Shown one piece after another: positions 38,151-49,035 of a DNA stretch of 64,000 bases. Numbering within the stretch: the stretch's first letter is position 1; the number at the start of each line of letters is the position of its first letter. The position numbers were made by a program, and so were the translations under genes. This DNA is from Sphagnum compactum (taxonomy: Eukaryota; Bryophyta; Sphagnopsida; Sphagnales). Location: NCBI GenBank assembly GCA_965153455.1, contig OZ234503.1:1922001-1986000 (forward strand). The letters are read 5' to 3'. The notes under the pieces are model-generated. The model searched no databases. It worked only from the letters and a program-made list of their open reading frames with translations, and had not been told where the DNA came from.

Positions 38151-39113
38151 TACTGCAAATCCTTTAAACTATAATTTGTAGCACCTTAATTCATTGTACA
38201 GATATAGTTAGCAAGGCAGAGAGGGCTCTAGAGCTAAATATAGTGCTCAAGGTGATCGGCAACTTAGCAGCTCCTTAATTCAGACTGTTTAGGTGTACAC
38301 TAATTATAACACCACCAACTAAAACTACACTAATTGGTTTCAATTGCAGCAGAGCTTCTTAATTAAGAACGCAAATGTATGATCAATTCACTGTAGAGCT
38401 ACATATTAGAAAGCTATTAGATCCAGGCTCGGAGCTTCCAGATGAATCTCTAAATCCCTGAGAGCCTTGCAAATTGATCCTGAACCTTACAAATGTTGCA
38501 GCAGAATGTGTAGTAAGCAAAATGGGATGTCGCAAGCATGATCATTAGTGTCAGCATACAGCAGCAGATTTGGTAGAGAAATGTTTTTTTGGGTTGTGAA
38601 ATAGAAGAAGATCTTCAGAGTACAGCAGGCGAAGAACTTTCAAAAAGAATCTGACAGAAGAACTTTGTTGTTGCACTTTGGCGTGTGATGGATCTTCAGC
38701 TTTGGGTTCAGCATGCAGGATGATCTCAGAATATCGTGCAGCATCCTCATTTGTCAGCTTGCTTCTTTGATCTTCGACCAGCTCCTGACAATGGGTGTTG
38801 TAAGGGTGGAATTGATGGCTCCCTCACATATGGGTAAGGAGGAAGTCGAGCTGCTCTTGTACTCGACCCAGCAGCTGGGTCATGTGACATGCTAGACATA
38901 TTATAAGAAGAAGAGCTGTTGTAGTTCACACAGGATTTTATGCACGCATTTTTGGGTCTGCTATAGGTACGATGTAGTGTTGCAGCTCCTGCAGCAGGTC
39001 CATCATCATGCTCCTCCTCCTCCACATCCTCATCATCCATTGATGCTGAATTGCTGGAAGGTGGTCTTGCAGCTGCAGCAGTGATATTGGGGGGAGCTAG
39101 AACTGCAGCTGAA

Positions 39114-39989
39114 GGTGGTGCCTCATCAACTGCTAGAAGCTGTGATGGGAAGTCTGTTGAACTTCGAGCTTGATGATGAGCAGCAGCTACTTCTGTACTT
39201 ACAAGCCCTGCTGCACATTTTGAAGATCTCTTCCTCCTCCGAATCTATATTGATCTTCTATTGGTTGTGCAAAACATTTCTCCCTCCCTCGGCAGACTAC
39301 TTGGGACTGTTGTGTGTTCAAGCACAGAGTCTGCAGAATATACAGGAAAAAATGAAAAAGTAGTGATTCCAATGCATCAAGAAGCTTGACAAGATATCTT
39401 GCAGATGCATGAGATGGTGCCAAATTACATCACATGGTTTCTTAGGGAACAAAGCTTTTATATTATACCTTCATGTTGTTGTACCTTCAACCTTTTAGCT
39501 GATGATTCAATCCTGCGACAGGAGTATTGCCAGTCAGGATCCACCTTTGCACTATCTTCTGAACCATAGTCTGATCCTTCAGGTGAGAGATTAGGAGTAC
39601 CACAGTTCAGAAGAAATTTTAAGCTTGGTTTCCTCCTGGATTTGTTTAAGCGTGAAGCTGCAAAAAATAGCACACCCAATTAGGATAAACATGGTGAATG
39701 ACATGATGCCATGATCATGATAGTAATCACATGAACTCTGATGTTCAGGAATTTATTATATATGTGATTTATGGACATGCAGAGATAGTTTCATCATGCA
39801 ATTTCTGTTTTGGATCAGACCCCTTTGGATCTTGAAACCTTTTGGATATGATCAAAGCATTTATCAAAAGTCTAAGCAATTTTTCTGGCAAGAACAACTT
39901 AGAATTTGAACCAGAAGAAAAAAGGTTCACAAACTTCTAATAGATGTGTGCATAGAAGAAGCTAGAGCTCCAAAACCTGCAAACTGCAG
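39114..39989 (-). repeat. right arm of the gene-fragment inverted duplication
   Basis: Partner of 37203-38150. It contains exon 5, the intron and the first part of exon 6 of the minus-strand gene plus about 330 bp of the preceding intron. Similarity covers intron as well as exon, so the duplication was of genomic DNA, not of a processed transcript. Confidence 0.8.
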
Positions 39990-42469
39990 ATTTTCAAACT
40001 TATAAGACAAGCTAGAACTCAAGTAATTATAACAAAAGTAGAAATTTTAGCTGAGGATTTGAGAAGAGCAAATATTCATGAGCCAAGTGCAAATCTCAAA
40101 CTTGGATTCCAAGCTACTATTAAAGCATTTTCAAGAGCTATAAAACATTGAAACATGCAGATTGGGCCACAGATCTGCAATGCTGATAACTCACCTAATG
40201 GAGCGCTGCGCTGCAATCTGCTAATTTCATCATGCTGCAGCCTGTTAATCCTGGTTGAAGCTTCCTCAACCTGCACCTCCACAGTATAATTTGTGACCCA
40301 TGATCAGCTCTTAGAAATTATTTTTCTTGATGGAATGCAAAAATCAAGTCTGAATTTTGAGCTAAATTAACTGTATGATCTCCTAGGGTGGAAGTTTGGT
40401 TCATGATCAGCTGAATGTAGTCACCAATTCATCAGCAATCTCCACGTATATATATATGTAATATGAATGGTAAGTCGTAGATCATGAGCAGCTACACTTG
40501 CATTCCTGTACATCTTGAAAAGATCTTCTTGAGAAGTTCAGGTCTTTGCAAGTCTTTTCACTGTGATCAGATGATGCCTTTCTGCCTCTTTTGTCTATGA
40601 ATGTAGGTCCAATAGTGCTAAGTTTGAACTTCTGGAAAATGAGAAACAACAATCATACAGTTCCTATGTATAAGAACTGAAGGAAGGAAAGGTGGTGGAT
40701 TGAAAATGGCAGTATTTAATTAAAAGACATTGACAAGGAAGTTCAGTGGTACCTTATTCTTGCCTTCCTCATCATCTGAGCTAGAAAGAACTATTATGGG
40801 TATATCAGTGCTCAGTCCTGGCAGTGGATCACGTGTAGAAACTGGGCAGCCTGCAGGAATGTTTCTTCTCATAGCTGCAGCTTCAGCTGGATCAGTAGCA
40901 CTCTCATGTAACTGCAAAAGAAGAAGATCCACAGTGATTATTAATTGTAAATGTGCATCTCAACTGATCTTGAACCAAACCAAGCAGAGCTGATCATTTC
41001 CAAATTCCTAATTTCCTAGTTGCACTTGAAGCTGATCAAGAAGTCCTTTTATACACAAAGGTGATCAGTAAAATAATTTATCAATAATCACACACTTACT
41101 GGTCCAAAAAAATTGTTAAATGACATTTCCTAATTAATTTTTATTGATGGGTGACTCTTGAAATCTTAATTATTTGACTTCCCAAATCTCAACTGAAATT
41201 TCTTGTGGGTGGAGTTTGCACATGCAGGTAGTTAGGTGCATATATAAGCAGAAGACAAGTTATTAACTACTTTTTTTTTGGAACACAGTTTTGTACTATG
41301 GATTAAACATCATGAGTTATATATATTACCAAGCGATCAAGCTCTTGGATAATAATAAATATATAACTAATTTTATTAATTTCTGCAAGTCTGCTTACAA
41401 CATCTTAATAAGTTTTCAGTGCATTTGATCTCTTGACATAATTTCTTGACTTTGAAGCTTCTGTAAAACCTACTACTACTTGCTGCTGCTGAGCTGCAGG
41501 TCATAAAATTTCAAAGACATCTCAAAACAGTCCAGAAAAAATTAATTTCCCAGAAAACATCATTTCTGCATGACTATTATAAGCATCCTAATTTCACCAC
41601 ATCCACATTTGTACGAGGTTATAATCCTAATTCTGGATATAAATTACTCTCTCTAATTCTGAATAAACTAAATAATTTGGTGTGTAATTGTAATAGATCT
41701 GCACTTGTAGTGGTGAACACATGATACAATAATTAAGTATTTATCCTAATTACAATAATAGTTACTTAAACATAACATGATTACAGCTGTTCATTCCAGG
41801 GTAATTATTAATGATCCAAGAGCTATATTCTTCCTTCTGATTTTTGTAACAGGTGAAGTTTTTGTGCTGGGGAGAAACTAGATCTGTTTCTGCAGCAGTG
41901 GTGCAATTTTACATTTCTGATTTTTGCTAAGAGATCTGACGTGGTCGAGCTCTAATTACCTCAATGGAATTTGCTCTTGGAGCTGGACGTGGTCTTGTGG
42001 CAGAGCATTTGGTCCTCAGGGGGATCATGGATCTTATGCAGAGCTCACGTGGCTGCTGCGCCTTGGACACATGATGGACTTCCTCGGCTGCTTTTTGTTG
42101 CGGTGATCCTGGATAGCACATTGCAGAAGAAGGGATCAAGAACTTAGAACATGATTCAATGGACTTGCTGCAGACTCAGGATTGATTCTTAAGTATGTGA
42201 GTGTATGCATGCATACAGGAAGTGCACATGCATGAGATCATCAGTCACCGCATTCCATCATGTGCATGTTTGACATTAGATGCAGATCCCGAGGACTTGA
42301 AGACAATTTTTGTACCTGTAGCTGCTGCTGGAGCAACAGGAGTGTCGATGTCATGCGCATCATGATGATGAAGTTCATGGGTATCATGATATGGTTCATG
42401 GGTAAGTCTATGAGCTGCAGGAGAGTTGATGAGATTGACAGGCGCTGCCGCCTGCAACAACTGTTGTTC

Positions 42470-43999
42470 TTATTCTTCTTCTGCCGGTTCATCCACATGA
42501 TCATGGGGTGATGCAGCCTCCGGATTCATATGGATTAAGGATGCTTCCAAGCTTTCCAGCACCCTGGTGGTAAGAGCTACTGCAGCTTCTTCTTCTGCAG
42601 GATTCATGAGGTCAGCCATCGGTCTCATCTTGGGTTCGCCCGAGGCCTCATGAAGCTGGGCGACAACAACGTTTCTCTCTGGTGCTGCTGCAACTGTATG
42701 TATGTCGACGCTAGCGGCGACAAACAACTCTTGACGGGTAACTGAGGCCGACTGCACTTCCAGAGACCTCTCCGATCCGGCCGCCTCATGAAGCTCGACA
42801 ACAAAGTTGCTCTCTTCTGCTGCAACTGTATTTATATCGATGCGGGCAGCAACAACCTCTTGATGGGTATCTGAGGCCGACTGGAAAGCTTCGAGAGAGC
42901 TCTCCGATCCGGCCGCCTCATGAAGCTCGACAACAAAGTTGCTCTCTTCTGCTGCAACTGTATTTATATCGATGCTGGCAGCCACAACCTCTTGATGGGT
43001 ATCTGAGGCCGACTGGAAGGCTTCGAGAGAGCTCTCCGATCCGGCCGCCTCATGAAGCTGGACAACAAAGATTCTGTCGATGCCGGCAGCGACAATCTCT
43101 TGATGGGTAGACGCCGCCTGCACAGCTTTGAGAGAGCTCTCCGATCCGGCTACCTCATGAGGCTGGACAAGAAAGTTTCTCTCTGCTGCTGCTGCAACTG
43201 GATCTATATCGACGTCGGCCGCGACAACCAGCTCTTGATGGGTATGAGATGAGGCCAACTGCAGTTCGAGAGAGATCTCCGATCCGGCAGCCTCATGAGG
43301 CTGGACAAGAAAGTTTCTCTCTGCCGCTGCTGCAGCTGGATCTATATCGACGTCGGCAGCGACAACCAGCTCTTGATGGGTATGAGATGAGGCCAACTGC
43401 AGTTCGAGAGAGATCTCCGATCCGGCATCCTCATAAAGCTGGACAACAAAGTTTCTCTCTGCAGTAACTGTGTTTATATCGACGCCCCGGGCGACTGGAA
43501 CCTCTCGATGGCTATAGGCCAACTGCAATTCGAGAGAGCTCTCGGATGCGGCTTCCTCATGAAGCTGGATAACAAAGTTTCTCACTGCAACTGAGTTTAT
43601 ACCGAAGGAGGCAACGACATCCTCTCGATGGGTAGAGGCCAAATGCAGTTCGAGATCGCTCTCCGATAAGGGGGCTACCGCGACAACCTCTCCATGGGTA
43701 GAAGCCGACTGCACTTCGAGGGAGCTCTCCGATCCTCTAAAGTCTGCAACGAAGTATTCACTGCTATTAGCCGCCGGAGTGGTATTCAGGTCAAGATGAA
43801 GCCTCGAATCTCGAGGAGCTTGTCCCGCGAAGAGTTGTCTTCTTTCCGACTGCAGGTTATAAGAGCCTACTATATTATAATCCGCACTCGGGGGACGGCG
43901 TCGCACGCCATCATTTCGACGTTGCCGGGCAAGCTTGTCGATCATGCAGTACTTGAAAGTGAGAGGCAGCTCCTCTTTTCGTCGACGTCGTGGAGCCAT
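42470..43999 (-). CDS. 509-residue EAR-motif repeat protein (uninterrupted part of exon 1)
   Basis: The longest intact reading frame of the locus. ATG 43999 is followed by a basic start (MAPRRRRKEE) and a second basic patch (ARQRRNDGVRRR), which suggests nuclear import. EAR-type LxLxL motifs occur at residues 67-71 (LHLDL, followed by N), 116-120 (LELHL), 156-160, 198-202 and 244-248 (LELQL each). From residue 90 to 454 about nine or ten repeats of 35-46 residues each begin SE(S/I)SLE and end (V/L)xxLHEAAG. The first carry EAR motifs; the later ones have LEVQS or LEAFQ instead. The LxLxL motif recruits TOPLESS-type co-repressors in plants. No DNA-binding domain is seen. If translation ends at the TAA this protein stands alone, with the downstream exons in the 3' UTR and likely subject to decay. 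Confidence 0.65.
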   Translation of the reverse strand: MAPRRRRKEELPLTFKYCMIDKLARQRRNDGVRRRPPSADYNIVGSYNLQSERRQLFAGQAPRDSRLHLDLNTTPAANSSEYFVADFRGSESSLEVQSASTHGEVVAVAPLSESDLELHLASTHREDVVASFGINSVAVRNFVIQLHEEAASESSLELQLAYSHREVPVARGVDINTVTAERNFVVQLYEDAGSEISLELQLASSHTHQELVVAADVDIDPAAAAAERNFLVQPHEAAGSEISLELQLASSHTHQELVVAADVDIDPVAAAAERNFLVQPHEVAGSESSLKAVQAASTHQEIVAAGIDRIFVVQLHEAAGSESSLEAFQSASDTHQEVVAASIDINTVAAEESNFVVELHEAAGSESSLEAFQSASDTHQEVVAARIDINTVAAEESNFVVELHEAAGSERSLEVQSASVTRQELFVAASVDIHTVAAAPERNVVVAQLHEASGEPKMRPMADLMNPAEEEAAVALTTRVLESLEASLIHMNPEAASPHDHVDEPAEEE

Positions 44000-44640
44000 A
44001 ATTTCCTGTGTGTGTAAAGGACGTACTCGAAAGTAATATAGCTACAGTTTTGCAACCGTGCTTTCTCTCCAAAGAGTTTCCGGGGATCCTCTCAACTCCT
44101 CTCGATTTTCTCCCAAGTCCAGCAACAGGTGACCTGAAATCGACAACCTTCTTCTTGTCAGCCAAATCATCCCAACACCACAAATACATATCAACATATC
44201 ATCATGTGCTTATTAAGGAGTCCTGATTTGATTTCATACGTAGTCGTCGCTGCCATATTCCTCTGTCCAAACTTTCAACAAAACAAAGGAGTAGTGAATG
44301 TCGAACTTGGTCTCTCTCTTGGTCTCTCTCTCTCTCGGAGAAAAAAGCAAACCTATAAACTGGGGCCAAAACCCTGAAAAAACCCCACGACTTTGGAACG
44401 GGGCTCTAGAATGCAACAAAGTACAAGCACAGAGAGGGAGGAGAGAGAAAGAGTGGGAGAGAGGAGAGACAGAGACAGTTTTCTAAGAACGTCGGAGCAA
44501 AAGGGTTGTTGCTGTAAGACGAGGTCAAGCTCTCGTGAGTTGCAACTTAATACCTGGAAAAACAACAGAAAGAAACAAAGCCTTAGGGCATTAACTAAGA
44601 AACCGTCGCAACAGACAAAGAAAGGGAGATCGTAGACAAG
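44000..44640 (-). promoter_or_regulatory. leader of the EAR-repeat gene
   Basis: Read on the minus strand, a candidate leader intron runs from donor TAC|GTATGA (44239) to acceptor GATTTCAG (44134), 106 bp. Upstream of it are GA-rich runs (44316-44336 and 44430-44475). GC stays above background to about 45.4 kb, so the transcription start may be anywhere between 44.5 and 45.4 kb. No TATA box was fixed. Confidence 0.4.
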
Positions 44641-45839
44641 CTATTGCATGACTGTTTATATCTCCCGGGAGTGTGAGCACATGAGATTTCGTTTTGCAAC
44701 TAATAAGTAGTAGTTCTATACATGTGTACAACAACATTAGAGCTTAAAACATATGAATCTCTTTGTCTATCTACAAAACCACCAGTGCAGCTCGCCTATA
44801 CACAACATGAACGAGCTTAGCAGCTTCTTCACCTGTCCAAGCAACGGGTCCAAGCCAACAGAGCAAGTTACGAACACATGAGGCTTGTCAGTTCGGTAAA
44901 CAAACGGAGAATCTCTAAAACTACACAGCAAAAAAATTTATATATGCTAATACGTTGGACGTCTCCAAGACTTGCACGTCCAAAACGCTAATTCCAGGGG
45001 GGCATGCAACACTTCTCCTACAAGACTGAAAAAAAAGATTGAAAACCAGAGATGGCTCGACCAGAAGAGAAAAAAACACTCGTAGAGAGAGATTTAAAGG
45101 GAATGTAGGATTACATACTTCCACACTGCAAAGCCACAGACAGAGCGACACCAACCGCAGCCACAAAAACACACATACAACACATACAGAGATTATATCG
45201 TGTGATAACAAAATACTGTGCAAAGAGGAAGAGCACAAGTACACGAACCTTGTTTTGCAAAGAGGAGTGTGTGTGAGAGAGAGATGTTTTGCCCCCAAAA
45301 AAAGAGTGCGGAAGTGGGAGCGCGGGGATGCGCTCTAAGAACAAACCTCCAAAACAAAATACACTGAGGAATCAGGAAAAGGAAGGAATGAAGGAAAAGA
45401 GAGAGCAGAAGAGCACGAAGAGGAAGAAAAGGACACTTTTGAAATTTTCTTTTTGTAGGGAGGCCCTTTTTATTTTTCATTTTGGATAGCCAACTAGTTT
45501 CTTAAAAAAACTTTCACTCTTGCCAACCAAGCCAGTGTACATTTTTTGTAGAAAACTTTCCAGCCTGCCAACGTTTTATGAGAGGTTACACCAAATGTGA
45601 AAACCATTGCTGGCTGGATCCAGGCCTGGTGATCATTATCAGCACTTCTTGCCAATTGTTTTTTCGTTCTTTTTAGGGTGCCCTTTTGCCATTTTTTTGT
45701 TTTGTTCAGGGTGCTCCTTCCATAGCTCTTTGTGTTTTTATGCTTGGCACATCGTTGTTGTGCTTACTGTTGTCTACTTCCTAGTTTTTACAGCATTCCT
45801 TATTTTTTAGGTATTTATTAACTTTGTTGTTATGTGCTT

Positions 45840-46360
45840 CTCCTTCGCAATGTTGGCTCCTTCTTGTTTTTTGCTTGGCGTGTTATTGTTGCGCTTGGTC
45901 TTGCAACTTGTGTGCTGATGATCATCTCCAACAATGCTCGTTGTCTGCTTTTTCCCAATTTTTAGTGATCTCTTTCCTCAGTTTTTGAATTTTGTTTTGC
46001 TTTGTTCTTTTGCTTTTGTTGCGTTGCGATGTTGGATTTTATTTTTCTTTGGTGCATTGTTGTTGCACTTGGTGTTGCAACTTGTGCACCGGTGATCATT
46101 TCTAACAATGTTTATTGTCTATGTTTTCGCAATTTTTAGGGAGTTTTTTTCTCATTTTTTGGATTATATTTTGCTTCATGTCTTTTGTTGCGTCATGATG
46201 TCGCCCCTTTTTTTTTCTTTAATTGGCACACTGTTTTTGCATTGGTGTTATGACTTCTACACTGGTGATCATTACCAATAGTGCTTGTTGTCAGCTTCTA
46301 CGCAATTTTCAGCACCCCTTCCTCATTTTTTTCAATTTTTTTCTTGCTATGTCATGATGC
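45840..46360 (+). repeat. tandem repeat, about 174 bp, three copies
   Basis: The landmark TGATCAT (preceded by CTTGTGCACCGG-like sequence and followed by CAATGCTTGTTGTC) occurs at about 45918, 46092 and 46265, spacing 173-174 bp. Each copy contains GCAATTTTTAG and a T-rich end. A partial further copy lies near 45630. The hydrophobic open frames at 46285-47060 arise in the T-rich sequence just after it. Confidence 0.7.
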
Positions 46361-47436
46361 AAGTGTTTTTAGTTTTTTTGGTTGGTGAATTGTTAGCTTT
46401 GATTAATGTTGTGTCTTTGTGCTTCATCTTTTTTTGCATCTACATCTTTTATAGATGCATCGTGCCATCTATGTATGTGTCTACATCTCTTGTTTACATC
46501 ACCCTCAATGCAACCGCATTACATTTACATGGCACTTGTTCTTACATTGCGCATGCAGTGCTATTATTTTTGCATCACAAATTTTCTTGCTTTCCTCTTG
46601 CCTTTCTTGCATCATTTTGTTTTTTTGGGTTTTGATATGTTCTTGTTATCAATGTTTAGTTGTTTCATTAACTCTTTTATTTGATTTGTGCAAATTTTTT
46701 TGTTTTTCTATTTTGGTTTTGCATGTTTCAAATTTTCTTAGTTTTTTTTTGTTTGATGTGTTGTGCAGGTGCAATTTATTTGGATTTTACATTACACTTA
46801 TTGTTTCAATGAGTTTTTTCTTTTCCTTCCTTTCATTAGTTGTTTATTTTATTTTATTTATAATGTCTATTACTATGAAAAAGGTTTGTAGTGGGGTTTC
46901 TATAAATCTTGTTCTTGAAGTTTTGAAAAATACTTTACGTGTAGCAAGTACTCCTCCCACTCTTCCCAAACAATTGCTAAACCTAATTGTTTACGGATCC
47001 TTTCTTATTGGATTGCCCACACCAATAATCACCACTAATTTTGGTGATGACCTTTTGTAAGCTAATGATAGAAGTGAGATTTATATGTAGTGTGCTCATT
47101 ACGTGCATGAATCTCCTATAGAATTTCCTATTGATTCTCCCAAGTTGAACTTTGAAACAAATGCGAATATGTCTATGCATTTTTTTGACCTTTCTATTCC
47201 TTTGAGTCTTGAAGATTTTGATGCCAATGTTTTTCCTTGTACATTTAATTTTTTTTTAATGATTCTAACCATAGGGTTGCTACTATTTTTTATTTTGCTA
47301 ATTACAGCAATTGTGAACTTGCTACTTCTAGATCCAATGTTCTTGAAAGGGCTGAGTGAATATCCTACTAACAAGCCATTGCTGAAGTCTTGCTTTTTGG
47401 ATATTGATAAAAAAAAGATGGAAAATGTGAATTGAG

Positions 47437-49035
47437 GAGGTCCGAGAGCAAGTAAACATGCTAAGCTTTGGGCAAAAAATGCATTTGATGAATGGCAAGT
47501 GTTTCAAGGTTTTGACATGTAGAAATTAATTACAAATCTATCTAAAAATGAAGAATCTATTAAAGATTTGGTGGACATGTTATCTTCATTTGTGTTGCAA
47601 GTTACAAAAAAGGATAGCAACCTATGCCTCCTAATAAGGTATTGTCAAATTTTTGAATCTTGTTTTTACTTTTTGTTTCTCTTGTTTGCAGAAATTTGAA
47701 TTTTTTCTAAGTTTTTTTTAATGTTGTTTACAAACAAGGTTTAAGGGTCCAACCACTCTATTAGTAGCCGCACGTGCCCCTTAGACCACTACTTTATTCT
47801 TAGAATCTTCTTGGAATTTTTTTAATACATCTTTCAAAAAACTATTAAATATCTTTAAACTTTTCATAATACTGTAATTTAAAAGTGTATATTAAAAAAT
47901 ATCAAATAATTTGTCATTAAAAAAATATTTTCAAATTGTGCTTTTAGTGTCAAAATTGCTTTAAACTACTTTTATGCAACTTCTAAACAATGGTTACAAG
48001 AGGTTAAAAGTCCTTATATTTTTCACTCATTAGATTGATTCCAAATTTTTATGACATGTACATAATGTATTCACAATAAAAAATTTTAAAAAATTATTCT
48101 ATTTTTTTATTATTATTTTACAATCCAAAATTCAAAATTTAAGTAGTGGTTACGATTGCTTTTGGTACACGTTAATACGATTGCACCCTTAGGTCTTAGG
48201 GTTTATTTTGTTTGGAAAGAGGCTTTATGGTTTAAGGTTTTGTTGGTCTCTATTATGGTTAAAGGTTTTGTTGTTTTTTATTAAAAATTTAAGGTGTTTA
48301 TTATTTGTAGCAACATCTATATTTTGTTTATATTTTTCTATTTGTGTTTTGTTTTGCAACATCATGTCCTTGATAAAAGGCATTGGAAGACTGATATGGG
48401 AGAGGTACAAACATGTGGTTAAATCTGGTAAGGTGCTTGCAATTTCATTCAGCATCTTCCTTGATCCAAAGTATCACTGAGTTAAGGTTGTTGGTGATGA
48501 AGTAGCCTTCCGATCATTATCAATTGAACTTGGGAAGGTTATCTGAAAATATGAAGTATGCTCTATTGACGAGGATCAACAAATGTTAACACAAGTAATA
48601 TGAACCTAATTATCCATTTGGTTTTAATCTTCAATTTGGATATTTTTGTAGTCGCAACTTTTTCATCAAAGGGTGTTCTGCACTCTACAATGTTGATATT
48701 GAAGAGTTTAGTTTAAGATCATTACCTATTGGTGTTGTTTTTAGGTTTTGTTAGGGAGTTTCAAAAAAATAGCACATATATACTACTAAATGTTCAATAG
48801 ATCACCATCATCTTGTAGTTGATTGTCTTGTTGATGATGTCATTTCCACTTACAAAAAGTTAATTTGGTGTCGTCCTACCAAATGGCCTAATGACAAGCC
48901 TAGGCCACATCCACTTTTCTTATGCACTAAGCTTAAGTGGGGGGCATCAAATTAGGTGTGGTTTACAAAATTTACAATTGGTTGCAATCAAGGTGACAAC
49001 ACATTATGGTGGTACATTTTGGGTAAGAAAATGTA
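47437..49035 (+). pseudogene. decayed Crypton-like (DUF3504-type) element protein, possible
   Basis: Translated pieces in order. Near 47441-47610: ASKHAKLWAKNAFDEW, then IKDLVDMLSSFVLQVTKKDSN, interrupted by a TAG at 47519-47521 and followed by YPPNK if one base is skipped near 47624. Near 48372-48480: LIKGIGRLIWERYK and SIFLDPKYH, then GDEVAFRSLSIELGKV. Near 48893-48990: PNDKPRPHPLFLCTKLKWG and VWFTKFTIGCNQ. The order W...F.EW / KKD..YPP / F.DP.F / PLF...K...WF...PIG.N is the layout I know from the DUF3504 domain of Crypton tyrosine recombinases and their QRICH1/ZMYM relatives. Stops and frameshifts make it non-functional. Assignment is from motif memory, not a search. Confidence 0.4.

Larger units (their letters stand above)
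38747..43999 (-). pseudogene. six-exon EAR-repeat/SIM nuclear protein gene, full frame interrupted by two stops
   Basis: Exons (minus strand): 43999-42316, 42108-41960, 40911-40753, 40270-40195, 39657-39469 and 39330-38747. Every junction has GT-AG ends and phases agree throughout (1, 0, 0, 1, 1), for about 944 residues. Exon 1 carries the repeats and LxLxL motifs. Exon 3 holds IPIIVLSSSDDEE, a SUMO-interaction-like motif. Exons 4-5 have a short helical and a basic segment (SRLNKSRRKP). Exon 6 has basic RRRKRSSK, acidic MDDEDVEEEE and a Pro/Ser-rich end. Two in-frame stops break it: TAA at 42472-42470, with 51 codons still open after it to the donor, and TAG at 39247-39245, with 165 open codons after it. 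Either the locus is a young pseudogene, or the stops are sequence errors, or exon usage differs. No known family recognised; a transcriptional co-repressor-like role is inference. Confidence 0.6.

Noticed and set aside
43052-44017. Plus-strand frames across the EAR-repeat exon
   Set aside because: Complementary-strand shadows of a repetitive coding exon; the minus-strand frame has the ATG, the splice sites and the motif logic.
46285-47060. Hydrophobic open frames of 116-201 codons
   Set aside because: T-rich sequence gives runs of Phe, Leu, Cys and Ser that mimic membrane helices; no start context, splice support or family.
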